This document shows positions 1 through 9,167 of a stretch of DNA of 36,622 nucleotides, piece by piece. Location of the stretch: IMG/VR virus record IMGVR_UViG_3300045806_000024, positions 1-36,622 of that record. One strand, 5' to 3'. The translations under genes and the position numbers were made by a program. Origin of the DNA: a virus. Under the pieces are notes generated by a model, which worked only from the letters and a program-made list of their open reading frames with translations, was not told the DNA's origin and ran no database searches. Each line of letters starts with the position of its first letter. The first letter of the stretch is position 1.

Positions 1-692
1 TTGAATCGTATGGATGGAGTGCAAACGGCGCTGGCGTAACTGGCGCTGTTGTTACTTCTGTCGGTGCTAACTATTCACAGTCCACCATCGCCACATTCAC
101 AGGAGGAGGAGGCACAGGGGCTACAGCGAACGTTCTTCTGTCCGGCAATACTGTATCAGCCATTGTCATGACAAACGCAGGAACGGGGTATACAAGCGCT
201 CCAACGCTGACAATTTCTGATACCGGTGGAGGAACTGGTGCAAATGCGACGCCAAGCATAATATCAATCAACACGATCGACATTCTGAACGTGTCGATCA
301 TCTGGGGTACTCAGCGCATTGCGATGGATTACTTGCCATGGACGCCGTTCAATTCAAGAATGCGCGTCTGGAACCAGATACTTTCACGTCCGGGTATATT
401 TTCTATTTACGGTCAGAATTCGTTCTTTTTAGGGCCAATACCTGACCAATATTATTTGGCTGAACTTGATACCGTTGTTTTGCCAAACGCATTATCTAAT
501 TTGACTGATATCGATGTTTTGAGCCAGCCTTATTCTGCCCCTGTTTCTTATTACGCGGCATATAAGGCAAAGTTAAAAGAGCAGAGTTTTCAAGAGGCGG
601 CTGGATTCAAGGATACGTACATCAGTAGGGTGAAGGATTCACTTCGTCAATCATACACACGCCGTATCCCACAAGCGTACTCGCAACCTTAA
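1..692 (+). CDS. Head-tail adaptor protein, C-terminal part (gene spans the window ends)
   Basis: This is the 3' part of a gene that starts at 36437. After the 14-base terminal overlap is removed the two parts join in frame (first full codon at base 3) into a protein of about 287 residues. Residues about 75-144 hold two copies of the G-x-G/N-Y-x-x-x-P-T type repeat with GGTGA turns. The C-terminal half (IIWGTQRIAMDYLPWTPFN, then FSIYGQNSFFLGPIPDQYY, ending in a Tyr/Arg-rich tail) resembles podoviral adaptor proteins that sit under the portal. It lies between the capsid genes and the stabilisation-like protein, as expected. Family assignment is from recalled similarity. Confidence 0.75.
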   Translation, partial: ESYGWSANGAGVTGAVVTSVGANYSQSTIATFTGGGGTGATANVLLSGNTVSAIVMTNAGTGYTSAPTLTISDTGGGTGANATPSIISINTIDILNVSIIWGTQRIAMDYLPWTPFNSRMRVWNQILSRPGIFSIYGQNSFFLGPIPDQYYLAELDTVVLPNALSNLTDIDVLSQPYSAPVSYYAAYKAKLKEQSFQEAAGFKDTYISRVKDSLRQSYTRRIPQAYSQP

Positions 693-705
693 AGGAGAGG
701 TCTAA

Positions 706-3012
706 ATGGCTAGCTCCAAAGAAGGTGCAAAACATACCCACTCTTTCAGTGAATTCGGAGGTGTAAATACTCAGGCTGCACCACAATCAATTGGTGACAA
801 TGAGTTTTCATGGCTGGAAAATGTGGCTCCTGTTGGTCACGGCAATCTTATTGCCATGTCAGGGCCAAGCAGTGTCTTGGCTACATGGTCACCTGACGTT
901 GCATTCATAATTACAACGATAAATTTGAATGGTACAGATTATGAATTTGTATTCTGCGCTTCTGGTTCTGCCTATACCGTTAATTTAACAACCAATTCTT
1001 TGACAAAATTTGCTGCATCCGGAACTTTTAGTGGATATGGTACGAATGCCTGTCAGTGGCAGAATTCAACAGTTTGCATTATTGATCCAACAAAAGGATA
1101 TTTTACCTATGACGGTACGACTTTAAATTCGTTACTGAATACGGTTCAAAGTATCACTGTGTCAAATCCAGGCAGCGGGTACACATTGGTTCCCGCAATA
1201 ACAATTTCACCTCCAATATCAGGAACAACTGCAACTGCAACGGTTGATCTTGTAATGGTTGGGGCAACTCTTGCTGCGGCAGGAACGGCATATCAAGTTG
1301 GGGATATTTTAAGTTCACTCGGTGGAGTTACAGGAAATATTGGTACTGTGGCGCAATTCACAGTTACAACGGTATCTTCGGGTGTGATAACAGGATTCAA
1401 CATAACCAATTCTGGAGACTACACAACAATTCCAGCAAACCCTATTTATCTTAGTGGAGGATATGGTTCCGGTGCTACTGTAAATGCTCATTGGGGGTTA
1501 GGAAATCCAACACTGACAAATGCTGGTTCTGGATATACAACGGCACCAACAGTAACCATTGGTGTTGCCGTTACCGGCGCTTCTTGCACTGCTGCGACTG
1601 TTGTTATTACCAATCCAGTTACAGGACAAAATTATGTTGGAGGTATTTATACGGTCAACGATCTTCTTACCGTAGTGGGTGGAACATCATCAACACCAAC
1701 AGTTTTGAAAGTTACTTCTGTTGGAACTGTCTACATTCTTAATAATGGTCACAACACGCCATTCACTGTTATTACTGGAATAAGTATTCAAACGGCAGGA
1801 TCATACTCTGTATTACCAACAAATCCTGTTGCCGTAACCGGTGGAACAGGCACGAATGCCCACTTCAATTTGTCTTTCACAGGAACCGGTACAAATTACA
1901 ATCAGGGTGGATTGCTGGCAAATCTTTCTGTATCTCCTCCTTCTGGCACTGCCATTGCGTCATATGCCGGAAGAATTTGGGTGGCCAGCAACAGGACAAT
2001 TTCATTTTCTGCTCCAGGGAGCAATACGGACTTCACAAGTGCAAATGCCGGTGGATCATTTGTTCTTTCTGATGAAACTCTGTATTCTTCGGTTCAATCT
2101 CTTAATCCTGCCAATGGATACCTGTATATTTTTGGAATAACTTCGATTGATATTATTTCCGGTGTTCAAGTTGTAAATGGGATTACTACATTCTCTGAAG
2201 TGAATATTTCATCTGCAATTGGAAGCACTGAAATCATGTCAATAGTCCCGTTTTATAGGTCAATTGCATTTTCTACTCAGTACGGTTTTTATTTGTTGAC
2301 AGGTACAACGCCTCAGAAAATATCTGATCACCTTGACGGTATTTTTCCGTTGATTAACTTCTCATTTCCGATAAGTGCGGGTCAAGTGGTGATTAATGAC
2401 GTGATCTGTTTAGCGTTCATGTTTAATTACACAGACCCTATTTTGGGTAGCAGGGGATTGATCGCCATTCTTTTTAATAAGAAATGGTTTTTTGTATCTC
2501 AAGGAAATTCATTAGTGATGATGCAAACTTCATTGGCAACCGGTACGCCAACATTGTTTGCAACTGATTCAACAAATTTGTACCAATTATTGCAGAATTC
2601 ATCGTCCAATATAAATCAAACTGTCAATACAAAATTATGGGATATGGGAGATTCTGTAAGAGATAAGCAAGTATTAAAAGTAGGAATTGAAGTTGTCACA
2701 CCTAATTTTTCAAATAATGTAATTGGAAAAGTCATTACTGAATTCTCAAATAATTATGCGAATTTTTACCCACTTCCAAATGTTTTTGATGTTTGGGTGA
2801 ATAATTTTGGGAATACTGTTGCGTGGCAGAATAACGCATTACAAATAGTTCAATGGTCATTCTCAAGTGCGTACGATTTCTATAAATCAGATGTTCAGAC
2901 AACTGGAAAATACATAGGAATTTCACTTACTGGATATGCGCCACAGCAAAAATACATTGCCATGCATCTCCAATATGAATTGCGGGCTTCTTGGACAACC
3001 ATGCCAATATAA
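706..3012 (+). CDS. Large virion protein, packaged-DNA stabilisation (gp10-like) type
   Basis: 768 residues with a strong Shine-Dalgarno (AAAGGAGAGG) before ATG 706. The first 140 residues and the part after about residue 400 look like the beta-rich bridging/stabilisation proteins that plug the podoviral connector (for example CIIDPTKGYFTYDGTTL and the later RIWVASNRTISFSAPG segment). Residues about 147-400 are an insertion of low-complexity Gly/Thr/Val repeats with several G-S-G-Y-T-x-x-P-x-x-T-I motifs, also found in the adaptor and in the 34904-36004 protein. It directly follows the adaptor gene. The function is inferred from position and fold style, not from a diagnostic motif. Confidence 0.7.
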   Translation: MASSKEGAKHTHSFSEFGGVNTQAAPQSIGDNEFSWLENVAPVGHGNLIAMSGPSSVLATWSPDVAFIITTINLNGTDYEFVFCASGSAYTVNLTTNSLTKFAASGTFSGYGTNACQWQNSTVCIIDPTKGYFTYDGTTLNSLLNTVQSITVSNPGSGYTLVPAITISPPISGTTATATVDLVMVGATLAAAGTAYQVGDILSSLGGVTGNIGTVAQFTVTTVSSGVITGFNITNSGDYTTIPANPIYLSGGYGSGATVNAHWGLGNPTLTNAGSGYTTAPTVTIGVAVTGASCTAATVVITNPVTGQNYVGGIYTVNDLLTVVGGTSSTPTVLKVTSVGTVYILNNGHNTPFTVITGISIQTAGSYSVLPTNPVAVTGGTGTNAHFNLSFTGTGTNYNQGGLLANLSVSPPSGTAIASYAGRIWVASNRTISFSAPGSNTDFTSANAGGSFVLSDETLYSSVQSLNPANGYLYIFGITSIDIISGVQVVNGITTFSEVNISSAIGSTEIMSIVPFYRSIAFSTQYGFYLLTGTTPQKISDHLDGIFPLINFSFPISAGQVVINDVICLAFMFNYTDPILGSRGLIAILFNKKWFFVSQGNSLVMMQTSLATGTPTLFATDSTNLYQLLQNSSSNINQTVNTKLWDMGDSVRDKQVLKVGIEVVTPNFSNNVIGKVITEFSNNYANFYPLPNVFDVWVNNFGNTVAWQNNALQIVQWSFSSAYDFYKSDVQTTGKYIGISLTGYAPQQKYIAMHLQYELRASWTTMPI

Positions 3013-3023
3013 AGAGGTAATTT

Positions 3024-3371
3024 ATGCTGATTGATATTGCGTCTGATACGACCTTTGGTGATGAAGATGGATTTCAGGATTTCCTGAGTACCAATGAACT
3101 TGCGCATAACAATATTTCGTATTTGTTGATTGGCAAGGGGTTTTCTGTTGAAAATCTTCCTTTGGTTGAAAATCCAAAAAATAATTCAAATTGGCTGCAA
3201 GATCACTACACCATGCACCAGCAGGAATTTCAATTTTTAGGGCTGAATCAAGACAATTTACCTGATTTATCTGTTGTGGATTTCAACAATCAAGAGCAAT
3301 ATTCTCAGTGGATGCAAGACCATGCTTCTGTGCATGATTTTATTAATCAAGTTTTGAGGATTACACAATGA
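3024..3371 (+). CDS. Conserved phage protein of unknown function (115 aa)
   Basis: 115 residues, acidic, no membrane segment, with AAGAGG before ATG 3024. It contains two WxQDHxxxH motifs (WLQDHYTMHQ and WMQDHASVHD) about 55 residues apart, which suggests an internal repeat or a metal- or partner-binding His/Asp pair. Its stop overlaps the start of the acetyltransferase-like gene (ATGA), so the two are translationally coupled. I do not know its role; its place among connector genes suggests a morphogenesis or minor virion protein. Confidence 0.65.
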   Translation: MLIDIASDTTFGDEDGFQDFLSTNELAHNNISYLLIGKGFSVENLPLVENPKNNSNWLQDHYTMHQQEFQFLGLNQDNLPDLSVVDFNNQEQYSQWMQDHASVHDFINQVLRITQ

Positions 3372-3823
3372 TTAAAATGCAGGTTGAGAAGTGCATGGAT
3401 TGCAAAGATGAAGTAGGGCCACTCTTGGACGCGCATTATCAGGAATTGACGCTGCACAAAGATGTTGTAAAACTGAATGTTGATTGGGAACTTTACGATA
3501 ATTTAGAAAAAGCAGGTTTAGTATTTTGTATTACGGCGAGAGAAGATGGAAAGTTGATTGGATACGCTCTGTTTTTTGTAAAGCAGCACATTCACTACAA
3601 GGATTTAAAGGTTGCATCAAATGATGTTTTGTTTTTGGATAAGGCGCACAGAAAAGGAATGACCGGTGTGAAATTAATCAAAAAATCAGAACAAGAATTG
3701 AATAAAATAGGTGTTCAAAAGATAGTTTGGCACGCAAAACAAAGTAATTATTTGGGTGAATTGTTGATGGTTATGGGCTATGGCGTAGAAGATATTTTGT
3801 TCGGAAAAATACTAGGAGATTGA
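3368..3823 (+). CDS. GNAT-family N-acetyltransferase
   Basis: 151 residues, about the size of a single GNAT domain. A beta hairpin (LVFCITAREDGKLIGYALFF) is followed by a motif-A-like acetyl-CoA loop around residues 95-100 (RKGMTG) and a helix, then HAKQSN and YLGELLMVMGYGVEDILFGK, the usual GNAT C-terminal strand-helix-strand. It sits inside the structural cluster and is coupled to the gene upstream by an ATGA overlap. GNAT genes in this position are recurrent in podovirus genomes; the substrate is unknown and modification of a virion or host protein is only a guess. Confidence 0.75.
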   Translation: MIKMQVEKCMDCKDEVGPLLDAHYQELTLHKDVVKLNVDWELYDNLEKAGLVFCITAREDGKLIGYALFFVKQHIHYKDLKVASNDVLFLDKAHRKGMTGVKLIKKSEQELNKIGVQKIVWHAKQSNYLGELLMVMGYGVEDILFGKILGD

Positions 3824-3824
3824 T

Positions 3825-5006
3825 ATGGGATTCGACGCTCTTGCTGCTTTATTTACAGATGCTGGTGGGGCCGCTGCTGGTGATGCAGCTGTTACCGCAG
3901 GTACTGACGCTGCCTTAGCAGGGGCAACTGATGCTGCCGTTGCTGCCGGAACAGATGCCGCCGCGACTGGTGCCGTTGATGCTGGTATCGGTGCTGGTGC
4001 TGGATTAGGTACTGGAACACTTGGAACTGTAGGCGCTGGGGTTGATTTGGCAGCTCCCGCCTTAACTGCCGATGAAATGGCGACTGGTGCTGGCGCGGCT
4101 GATGCCTTGACTGCTGGTGCTGGAGCAACCGGTGCTGCTGATCTTGGAGCTGCTGCAAATTCTGCAATGGCTTCAGGTTCAGATATTGCTGGAGGTGCCG
4201 GTGCTTCTGGCGCAATTCCGTCTTCTATGGATGCCATGGGAAACAGCTACATAACCGGTGGGCCTGAATCAATGGGGGGAACTCCTGCGCCATTGGACGC
4301 TACGCCAACATCTTCGCCTTATGATCCGAGTGCGCCTGATCCAAATGCGCCGCCGATTGATACAACTTCAGACCCGTATGCAAATGAAACAAATAAATTC
4401 TTAGATCAAGGAAGTGGCCCAACTTCCGTTCAAACAGGTGTGACACCTGAGACAAATTCATCTATTTCAAATGCGCTGAAACAACTCGGTGTTACTGGTG
4501 ATAATGCCTTCAAATACGGATTGCCTGCCGCAAGCCTTGGAATGAACGCGGTTGCACAGCACAAGGCAACAAGTGCTGCTGACCAGTTGAAACAGATTGC
4601 TCAACCTGCTTCAAGCACATCGAATAATCTTCTGTCTAAGTTCAACTCAGGGCAAATTAGCGCTGCTGACTCTTATGCTATTAATCAGCAGATGCAGAAC
4701 TCTATCGCTCAAGCCAAGCAGTATTATGCGAGTGCCGGGCTATCTAATAGTTCAATGGAGCATGAAGCGATTCAGAACATTCAGAATAACGCTGAAAACC
4801 AACGTCAACAAGCACTGCAAAACATGCTGACACAGGGATTATCCGCTGCTGGAACTGCCCAAGGCCCGCAGCTTGCAGCAATACAGGCCGGTGTTCAATC
4901 TGATGCTCAATTGCAGCAAGCAACGGCAAATTTCATGTCTGCTCTGGCCCGCATGAATGCAGGTAGCACTGCCCCTGCCGCTTCTCAAACGCCGACTGGA
5001 ACTTAA
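3825..5006 (+). CDS. Ala/Gly-rich internal virion protein
   Basis: 393 residues, start ATG 3825 after AGGAGATTGAT. Residues 1-130 are almost entirely Ala, Gly, Thr and Asp (AGTDAALAGATDAAVAAGTD-like runs); 130-220 are Pro/Ser/Asp-rich; 220-380 are Gln/Asn/Ala-rich and predicted helical (QQMQNSIAQAKQYYASAGLS). It is the first of three long proteins between the connector genes and the tail genes, the place where ejection (internal core) proteins of podoviruses are encoded. No enzymatic motif is visible. The role as an ejection protein is inference from order and composition. Confidence 0.65.
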   Translation: MGFDALAALFTDAGGAAAGDAAVTAGTDAALAGATDAAVAAGTDAAATGAVDAGIGAGAGLGTGTLGTVGAGVDLAAPALTADEMATGAGAADALTAGAGATGAADLGAAANSAMASGSDIAGGAGASGAIPSSMDAMGNSYITGGPESMGGTPAPLDATPTSSPYDPSAPDPNAPPIDTTSDPYANETNKFLDQGSGPTSVQTGVTPETNSSISNALKQLGVTGDNAFKYGLPAASLGMNAVAQHKATSAADQLKQIAQPASSTSNNLLSKFNSGQISAADSYAINQQMQNSIAQAKQYYASAGLSNSSMEHEAIQNIQNNAENQRQQALQNMLTQGLSAAGTAQGPQLAAIQAGVQSDAQLQQATANFMSALARMNAGSTAPAASQTPTGT

Positions 5007-5007
5007 A

Positions 5008-6552
5008 ATGGATAGCGCACTTGATCTGATTAACCAAGGCTCTTTGCCACCAAGCATTGCCGGTGGTGCTGCGCCTGTTACTGCGCCACCTGTTTCTCAA
5101 GTTGGTCAGAATACAAAGCCTATCGGTATGCCGGCCATACCTGCAAAGTATGCCAATGATCCATCTGTTCAGGTAGCGTTGAAACAGCAACAGGAAGATG
5201 ACAGGGTAAGAAAAGAACAGGTTGATATTCTGAAGCAAAAGTCTGCTGCCGATGAAACTGCCGGTGCGGAAGAAACTGCTGCCCGTAAAGACTTGATTGC
5301 TGAAGGAGAAAAGGGGCCAGTTAAAACACCGATGCCTGAAAACATGGCAAAGCATCTTGACCCGAAAGAATTAACAGACCAGTACACAGCATTCATGACT
5401 TTGGGCGCCTTGGCCGGTCTGCTAACTCGTCAGCCAATGACTGCCGCACTGAATAACATGACTGGAGCAATTGAAGGAATTCAAAAAGGCGACATGGATC
5501 AGTACGAAAGAAATTTCAAAGAATGGCAGACAAATTACAAAACTGCTGCTGACAAAAATAAGGCTTCTCTTGAAGAACATCAGAGAATTATGGACAACAA
5601 AAAATTGTCTCTTGATGAAAAAATGGCTGAACATAAATTGGTTGATTTGAAATATGGTAATCAGGCGAATATTGCCGTGGCCAGCAGACAGGATTACGGA
5701 GGATATTTAAAGGCCCTGGATTCTTCACGTACTGCCCAAGATAAAGCTGATGAAAAAGCGATTCAATGGGGAGAGTTAAACGAGAAAATTCACCATGATA
5801 AAGCAATGGAAATTCAAAAACAAAATTCCGAATCTGCGAGCATCATGACTGATGATGCAATGAATCAGGCTGCTTTTGAAAAACTTTATCTTGGCAAAGA
5901 AATTACCGGAATGGGCAATCAAACTTTGAAAGTAAAAGAGCGTGTCAGAAACTTGGAAGCAAATATTATCAAGCAGATGAATTTATCCCCAATAGAAGCT
6001 GCAATGTTGCCAACCAATACCAAAGTAAAACAAAAAGCGATTGGATCATTGGAACAATGGGGTGCGTATGTTGGTAAGGCTCAGGAACAACTTGATAAAA
6101 CAATGGATATGGCGATTGGATACGCTGAACAAATGTCTCCTTCTGATATAAAGAGAGTTAATGAAGCAATCATTTCCGGTGGTAAGGAATTCGGTGATCC
6201 TATTTCTGCAAAATATGCGTCTGCAATTCAGTCTGTTAAAACAGAATACAGCCGGTTAATGTCTGGCCCAACATCAAATGCCATGTTGCCTGTTGAAGCC
6301 CAACACAGGGCTGATGATTTAATTTCTGGTGGGTACAATCTGGAACAGTTACGAGGTATCAAAGAAGTGATTAACAAAGAATCAAAGATCACGCATGATG
6401 CTGTTACTAACCAGATCAATTCTCTGCAAGAATCAATAACTGATGTTGACGGTAAAGTTAAAGATAAGAATAGAACAGTGGTAAAAACTGGTACGCACAA
6501 CGGTAAAAAAGTAACTCAATATTCTGATGGAAGTATCGAGTATGCCAATTGA
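5008..6552 (+). CDS. Internal virion / DNA-ejection-type protein, coiled coil
   Basis: 514 residues from ATG 5008, one base after the upstream stop; an in-frame ATG at 4957 lies inside the upstream gene and is less likely. The protein is very rich in Lys, Glu, Gln and Ala and mostly helical, with long charged stretches (roughly residues 160-300) suggesting coiled coils. A hydrophobic segment near residues 130-150 (AFMTLGALAGLLTRQPM) could insert in a membrane. It lies between two other long helical proteins, so I read it as an internal core protein delivered with the DNA. Confidence 0.6.
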   Translation: MDSALDLINQGSLPPSIAGGAAPVTAPPVSQVGQNTKPIGMPAIPAKYANDPSVQVALKQQQEDDRVRKEQVDILKQKSAADETAGAEETAARKDLIAEGEKGPVKTPMPENMAKHLDPKELTDQYTAFMTLGALAGLLTRQPMTAALNNMTGAIEGIQKGDMDQYERNFKEWQTNYKTAADKNKASLEEHQRIMDNKKLSLDEKMAEHKLVDLKYGNQANIAVASRQDYGGYLKALDSSRTAQDKADEKAIQWGELNEKIHHDKAMEIQKQNSESASIMTDDAMNQAAFEKLYLGKEITGMGNQTLKVKERVRNLEANIIKQMNLSPIEAAMLPTNTKVKQKAIGSLEQWGAYVGKAQEQLDKTMDMAIGYAEQMSPSDIKRVNEAIISGGKEFGDPISAKYASAIQSVKTEYSRLMSGPTSNAMLPVEAQHRADDLISGGYNLEQLRGIKEVINKESKITHDAVTNQINSLQESITDVDGKVKDKNRTVVKTGTHNGKKVTQYSDGSIEYAN

Positions 6553-8155
6553 TCCTAATGAAGTTGTTTGGGATGCAGAAACTCCAACTGCGCCTACAAC
6601 AAAAATAAATCCTGCTGAAGTTAAGTGGGATGAACCTGTTCAGCCAGTGTCAACAAAGCCCGATGCAAAGAAGTACATGCAAGAGCAGTTTAAAAATGTT
6701 GGAAAGCCAGACCCTATTTCTCAAGCATTGATGCATATCGGAAGCAGTATTTTCGCAAAACCGGCTTCTGAAATTGCTGGACTGTCTGCTATGGGAACTG
6801 ATATTGCATCTGGCGATGTAAAAAACAGCAAAGCAAAAGAATTTCAAGATTATGTCAGAAACAAATTAACCTATGAACCAGAAACAAAAGCAGGTGAAGT
6901 TGCGTCTAATGTAGCAGGACTTCCAGGTAAAGCAGTTGATTGGGCTTCTGGAAAACTGACTTCTGGATTAAAAGATCATCCAACAATTCAGGCCGGCGCA
7001 AAAGAGACTTTGAATCAGCTTGCAAATTTCATTGGATTAAAGGGTGGTAAATCACTTAAAGAAAATCCAAAGTTTTCTGATGCATCTGTTCAAGCTGCTG
7101 CCGATGCTGCCAAAGTTAAAAATAATCAGGTTTCTGATGTGAATCGTATTCGTCAACAATCTGCTGATGTTGGTTATCAAGTTCCATCGAATCAGGCAAA
7201 AGCATCACTGGTTAATCACCTGAAAGAAATAGTAACTGGTGGTGCCAAAAAATCAGAAGGAAAAGCGTCTGAAAAGAACGCTGAAGTAACCGATAATTTG
7301 GTTCGTAAAACTCTAGGAATGGATGAAAATATTCCATTAACACCTGCCAATTTACAGACTTTTATCACTGAAAAAGGCAAGATAAATAACGAATTGGAAC
7401 AGTTTCAAGGTACATTCGGCGCAACACCTGAATACCGTCAAGCAGTTGAATCAGTTAAAAAACACGCTGCCGAGCTTGAATCTCTTGAAACAACAAAAGA
7501 TGTTGCCAAAGAAATTCAAAAATCAGTTAAAGATGCTGATCAACTGGACTTTTCACCCAAAAAAGCAACACTTTTGATTGAGCAATTGCGGTCTAACTCT
7601 GCCAAGAATAAATCATCAAATCTTGAACTCAGCAAAGCACAGAAAACATTGGCTGTTGAATTGGAAAAAATGGTTACTGAGAATCTGAATGCAAAAGGTG
7701 CGTCTGATTTGGCTCAACGGTACAAAGATTCAAGAGAAAAAATAGCACAAGCATTCACGGTAAAAAGCAATCTGGATGCATCAACCGGCCACGTTAACGC
7801 AAAAGGCTTGTTCGATGATCTGAACTCTGGAAAGATGGTTGGCGGTGAAATGCGGAAGGCGGCTGAATTCGCCGGTATGTTTCCAAGATCAGCACAGAAG
7901 CCCAAAGACATATCAAGTATGCCAGCAATCAGTGGTCAGGATTTGGTTGGCGCTTATCTAAGCCCCGTAGGGCTTGCCAAAGCTGCCGCCAAGCCGATTA
8001 TGCATCTTGGAAGTACCAAAGCACCACAACCACTTGCTTTCAAGCCACCTGCCACGCAAGCAGCATTAAACCAGATATTGAAACAGCCTGGTCTTGATCC
8101 AGCAATTGTTACTCTTTTGAGCCAGAAGTTAAAACAGAAGGATGAAAAAAAGTAA
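6542..8155 (+). CDS. Internal virion protein with N-terminal repeat motif
   Basis: 537 residues if started at ATG 6542 (GGAAG about 8 nt upstream); an ATG at 6527 in the same frame would add five residues. The start overlaps the end of the previous gene. The N terminus repeats a short motif twice (DPNEVVWDAETP and NPAEVKWDEPVQ), a pattern I associate with phage virion proteins, followed by a Lys/Ala-rich helical body. No catalytic motif was seen. Third of three long helical proteins in a row, so probably part of the ejected core complex. Confidence 0.6.
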   Translation: MPIDPNEVVWDAETPTAPTTKINPAEVKWDEPVQPVSTKPDAKKYMQEQFKNVGKPDPISQALMHIGSSIFAKPASEIAGLSAMGTDIASGDVKNSKAKEFQDYVRNKLTYEPETKAGEVASNVAGLPGKAVDWASGKLTSGLKDHPTIQAGAKETLNQLANFIGLKGGKSLKENPKFSDASVQAAADAAKVKNNQVSDVNRIRQQSADVGYQVPSNQAKASLVNHLKEIVTGGAKKSEGKASEKNAEVTDNLVRKTLGMDENIPLTPANLQTFITEKGKINNELEQFQGTFGATPEYRQAVESVKKHAAELESLETTKDVAKEIQKSVKDADQLDFSPKKATLLIEQLRSNSAKNKSSNLELSKAQKTLAVELEKMVTENLNAKGASDLAQRYKDSREKIAQAFTVKSNLDASTGHVNAKGLFDDLNSGKMVGGEMRKAAEFAGMFPRSAQKPKDISSMPAISGQDLVGAYLSPVGLAKAAAKPIMHLGSTKAPQPLAFKPPATQAALNQILKQPGLDPAIVTLLSQKLKQKDEKK

Positions 8156-8364
8156 TGGCAACCAAATCATCATCAAAAGTGAATCCAGAGTTAGAAAAAC
8201 TGCTGGCCGAACTGTTAAAAGAAGCAAAAAGCAAGGGGACTGTCGAAAAACCGGCCATGTCATTGACAGATAAGATGAAAATCATTGACAGGGTTATCAA
8301 AGTGGAGGCAATTAAGGCTAAAATGAGCGAAGATTCATATGGATCGGGGTTTTCCGAAGAATAA
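8155..8364 (+). CDS. Small Lys/Glu-rich protein of unknown function
   Basis: 69 residues, starting at a TAATG overlap with the previous stop, so translationally coupled. Highly charged and helical (KSSSKVNPELEKLLAELLKE), no membrane segment, no cysteines. I do not recognise it. Position suggests a small virion or assembly factor. Confidence 0.6.
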   Translation: MATKSSSKVNPELEKLLAELLKEAKSKGTVEKPAMSLTDKMKIIDRVIKVEAIKAKMSEDSYGSGFSEE

Positions 8365-8381
8365 CCAAGAGGGGCTTAAAG

Positions 8382-8642
8382 ATGGATTCCAAACAAATAC
8401 AAGTTTTAATGCTGTACATTCAAACCGGTTTAAGAGTTTTGTCGTCAAGGTTGGTGTTGTTGTTGACGTTGTTCATGGTTTTTGGGTTGTTTTGCTGGTG
8501 CATGTACGATCCGACCTACAACCGAATTGGCTGTGTCACACTGTTTGCATTATTGGTTTATCTGCCTGTGATCAAGGTAGATCAGAAAGAAGCAAGTTCT
8601 CGGGCTATCATCAATCCGAATCAGGAGGTTCAAAATGAGTAA
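8382..8642 (+). CDS. Small membrane protein
   Basis: 86 residues with an AGAGGGG Shine-Dalgarno. Two adjacent hydrophobic segments (about residues 23-42, LVLLLTLFMVFGLFCWCMY, and 50-63, GCVTLFALLVYLPV) form a hairpin, with a charged tail. The stop overlaps the next start. It might be a holin-like or virion-associated membrane protein, but it lies far from the lysis cassette. Function unknown. Confidence 0.65.
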   Translation: MDSKQIQVLMLYIQTGLRVLSSRLVLLLTLFMVFGLFCWCMYDPTYNRIGCVTLFALLVYLPVIKVDQKEASSRAIINPNQEVQNE

Positions 8643-8883
8643 GAGTAACCAAGTTAAAGATGACATATTCAGTGGGCAGCATAAATCTGCGCCTGAAATG
8701 GGCAATCAGGTCGATAACAAAGAAGAGTGGTTTCGTCCTGAACCTTGGAAGCAGGGTCAGGTTCCCGGAGTTCCGAAGGGTAGTGGTTTCAATCCTGTTT
8801 ATTTCGCCGGTAAAACCAATCCTTTTAAACATGCTGAAGTAACGGATAACTTCAAAGTTTTTGATAAAGGACCGAAAAAATGA
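8635..8883 (+). CDS. Small hydrophilic protein of unknown function
   Basis: 82 residues preceded by an excellent Shine-Dalgarno (CAGGAGG) and overlapping both neighbours. Hydrophilic, with W/F/P-rich central segments (EEWFRPEPWKQGQVPGVPKG) and little predicted helix. It resembles in style the 59-residue protein at 33118-33297: a short, basic, Pro-containing tail protein. Unknown function, probably a minor structural component. Confidence 0.6.
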   Translation: MSKSNQVKDDIFSGQHKSAPEMGNQVDNKEEWFRPEPWKQGQVPGVPKGSGFNPVYFAGKTNPFKHAEVTDNFKVFDKGPKK

Positions 8884-9158
8884 ACGGAAACTACGCCCAC
8901 ATAGCAGCAAATGCAACGGTTCCAATTTGCAATCACTCATGCACTCTGATTAATGTGACTATCAATAATTTAGGAACAACTGGTAACACCGTCACCCTGT
9001 ACGATACGGCCTCTGGTACTGCAACAGGTAACATTATTGCGGTTATCGGAACAACGGCAACAATTGGCGTGATCAATTTTCAGTGCTCTTGTTTGCTTGG
9101 GTTGACTGCTGTGATGGGAACAGGGGTAGCTGGTGATATAACTATTGTTTTTTCATAG
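8880..9158 (+). CDS. Small beta-rich virion-type protein, paralogue of the next gene's C terminus
   Basis: 92 residues, ATGA overlap with the gene upstream, AAAGGA Shine-Dalgarno. The whole chain aligns by eye with the last about 87 residues of the next protein: Y-x-H-I-A, then V-T-(I/V)-N-x-L-G-T, then TLYD/TIYD, then G-L-T and a final DIT(I)V strand. This is a recurrent short beta-sandwich-like module in phage genomes. Likely a surface or tail-associated decoration; exact role unknown. Confidence 0.65.
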   Translation: MNGNYAHIAANATVPICNHSCTLINVTINNLGTTGNTVTLYDTASGTATGNIIAVIGTTATIGVINFQCSCLLGLTAVMGTGVAGDITIVFS

Positions 9159-9167
9159 GATATGTTC

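Noticed and set aside
3812-4237. Minus-strand Ala/Pro-rich frame
   Set aside because: Antisense of an Ala/Gly-rich coding region, which avoids stops on the opposite strand; no ribosome-binding site and wrong orientation for the operon.
4957-5007. Upstream in-frame ATG for the 514-aa protein
   Set aside because: It lies inside the preceding gene and adds a Leu/Arg-rich N terminus; ATG 5008 immediately follows the stop, as is usual in this genome.
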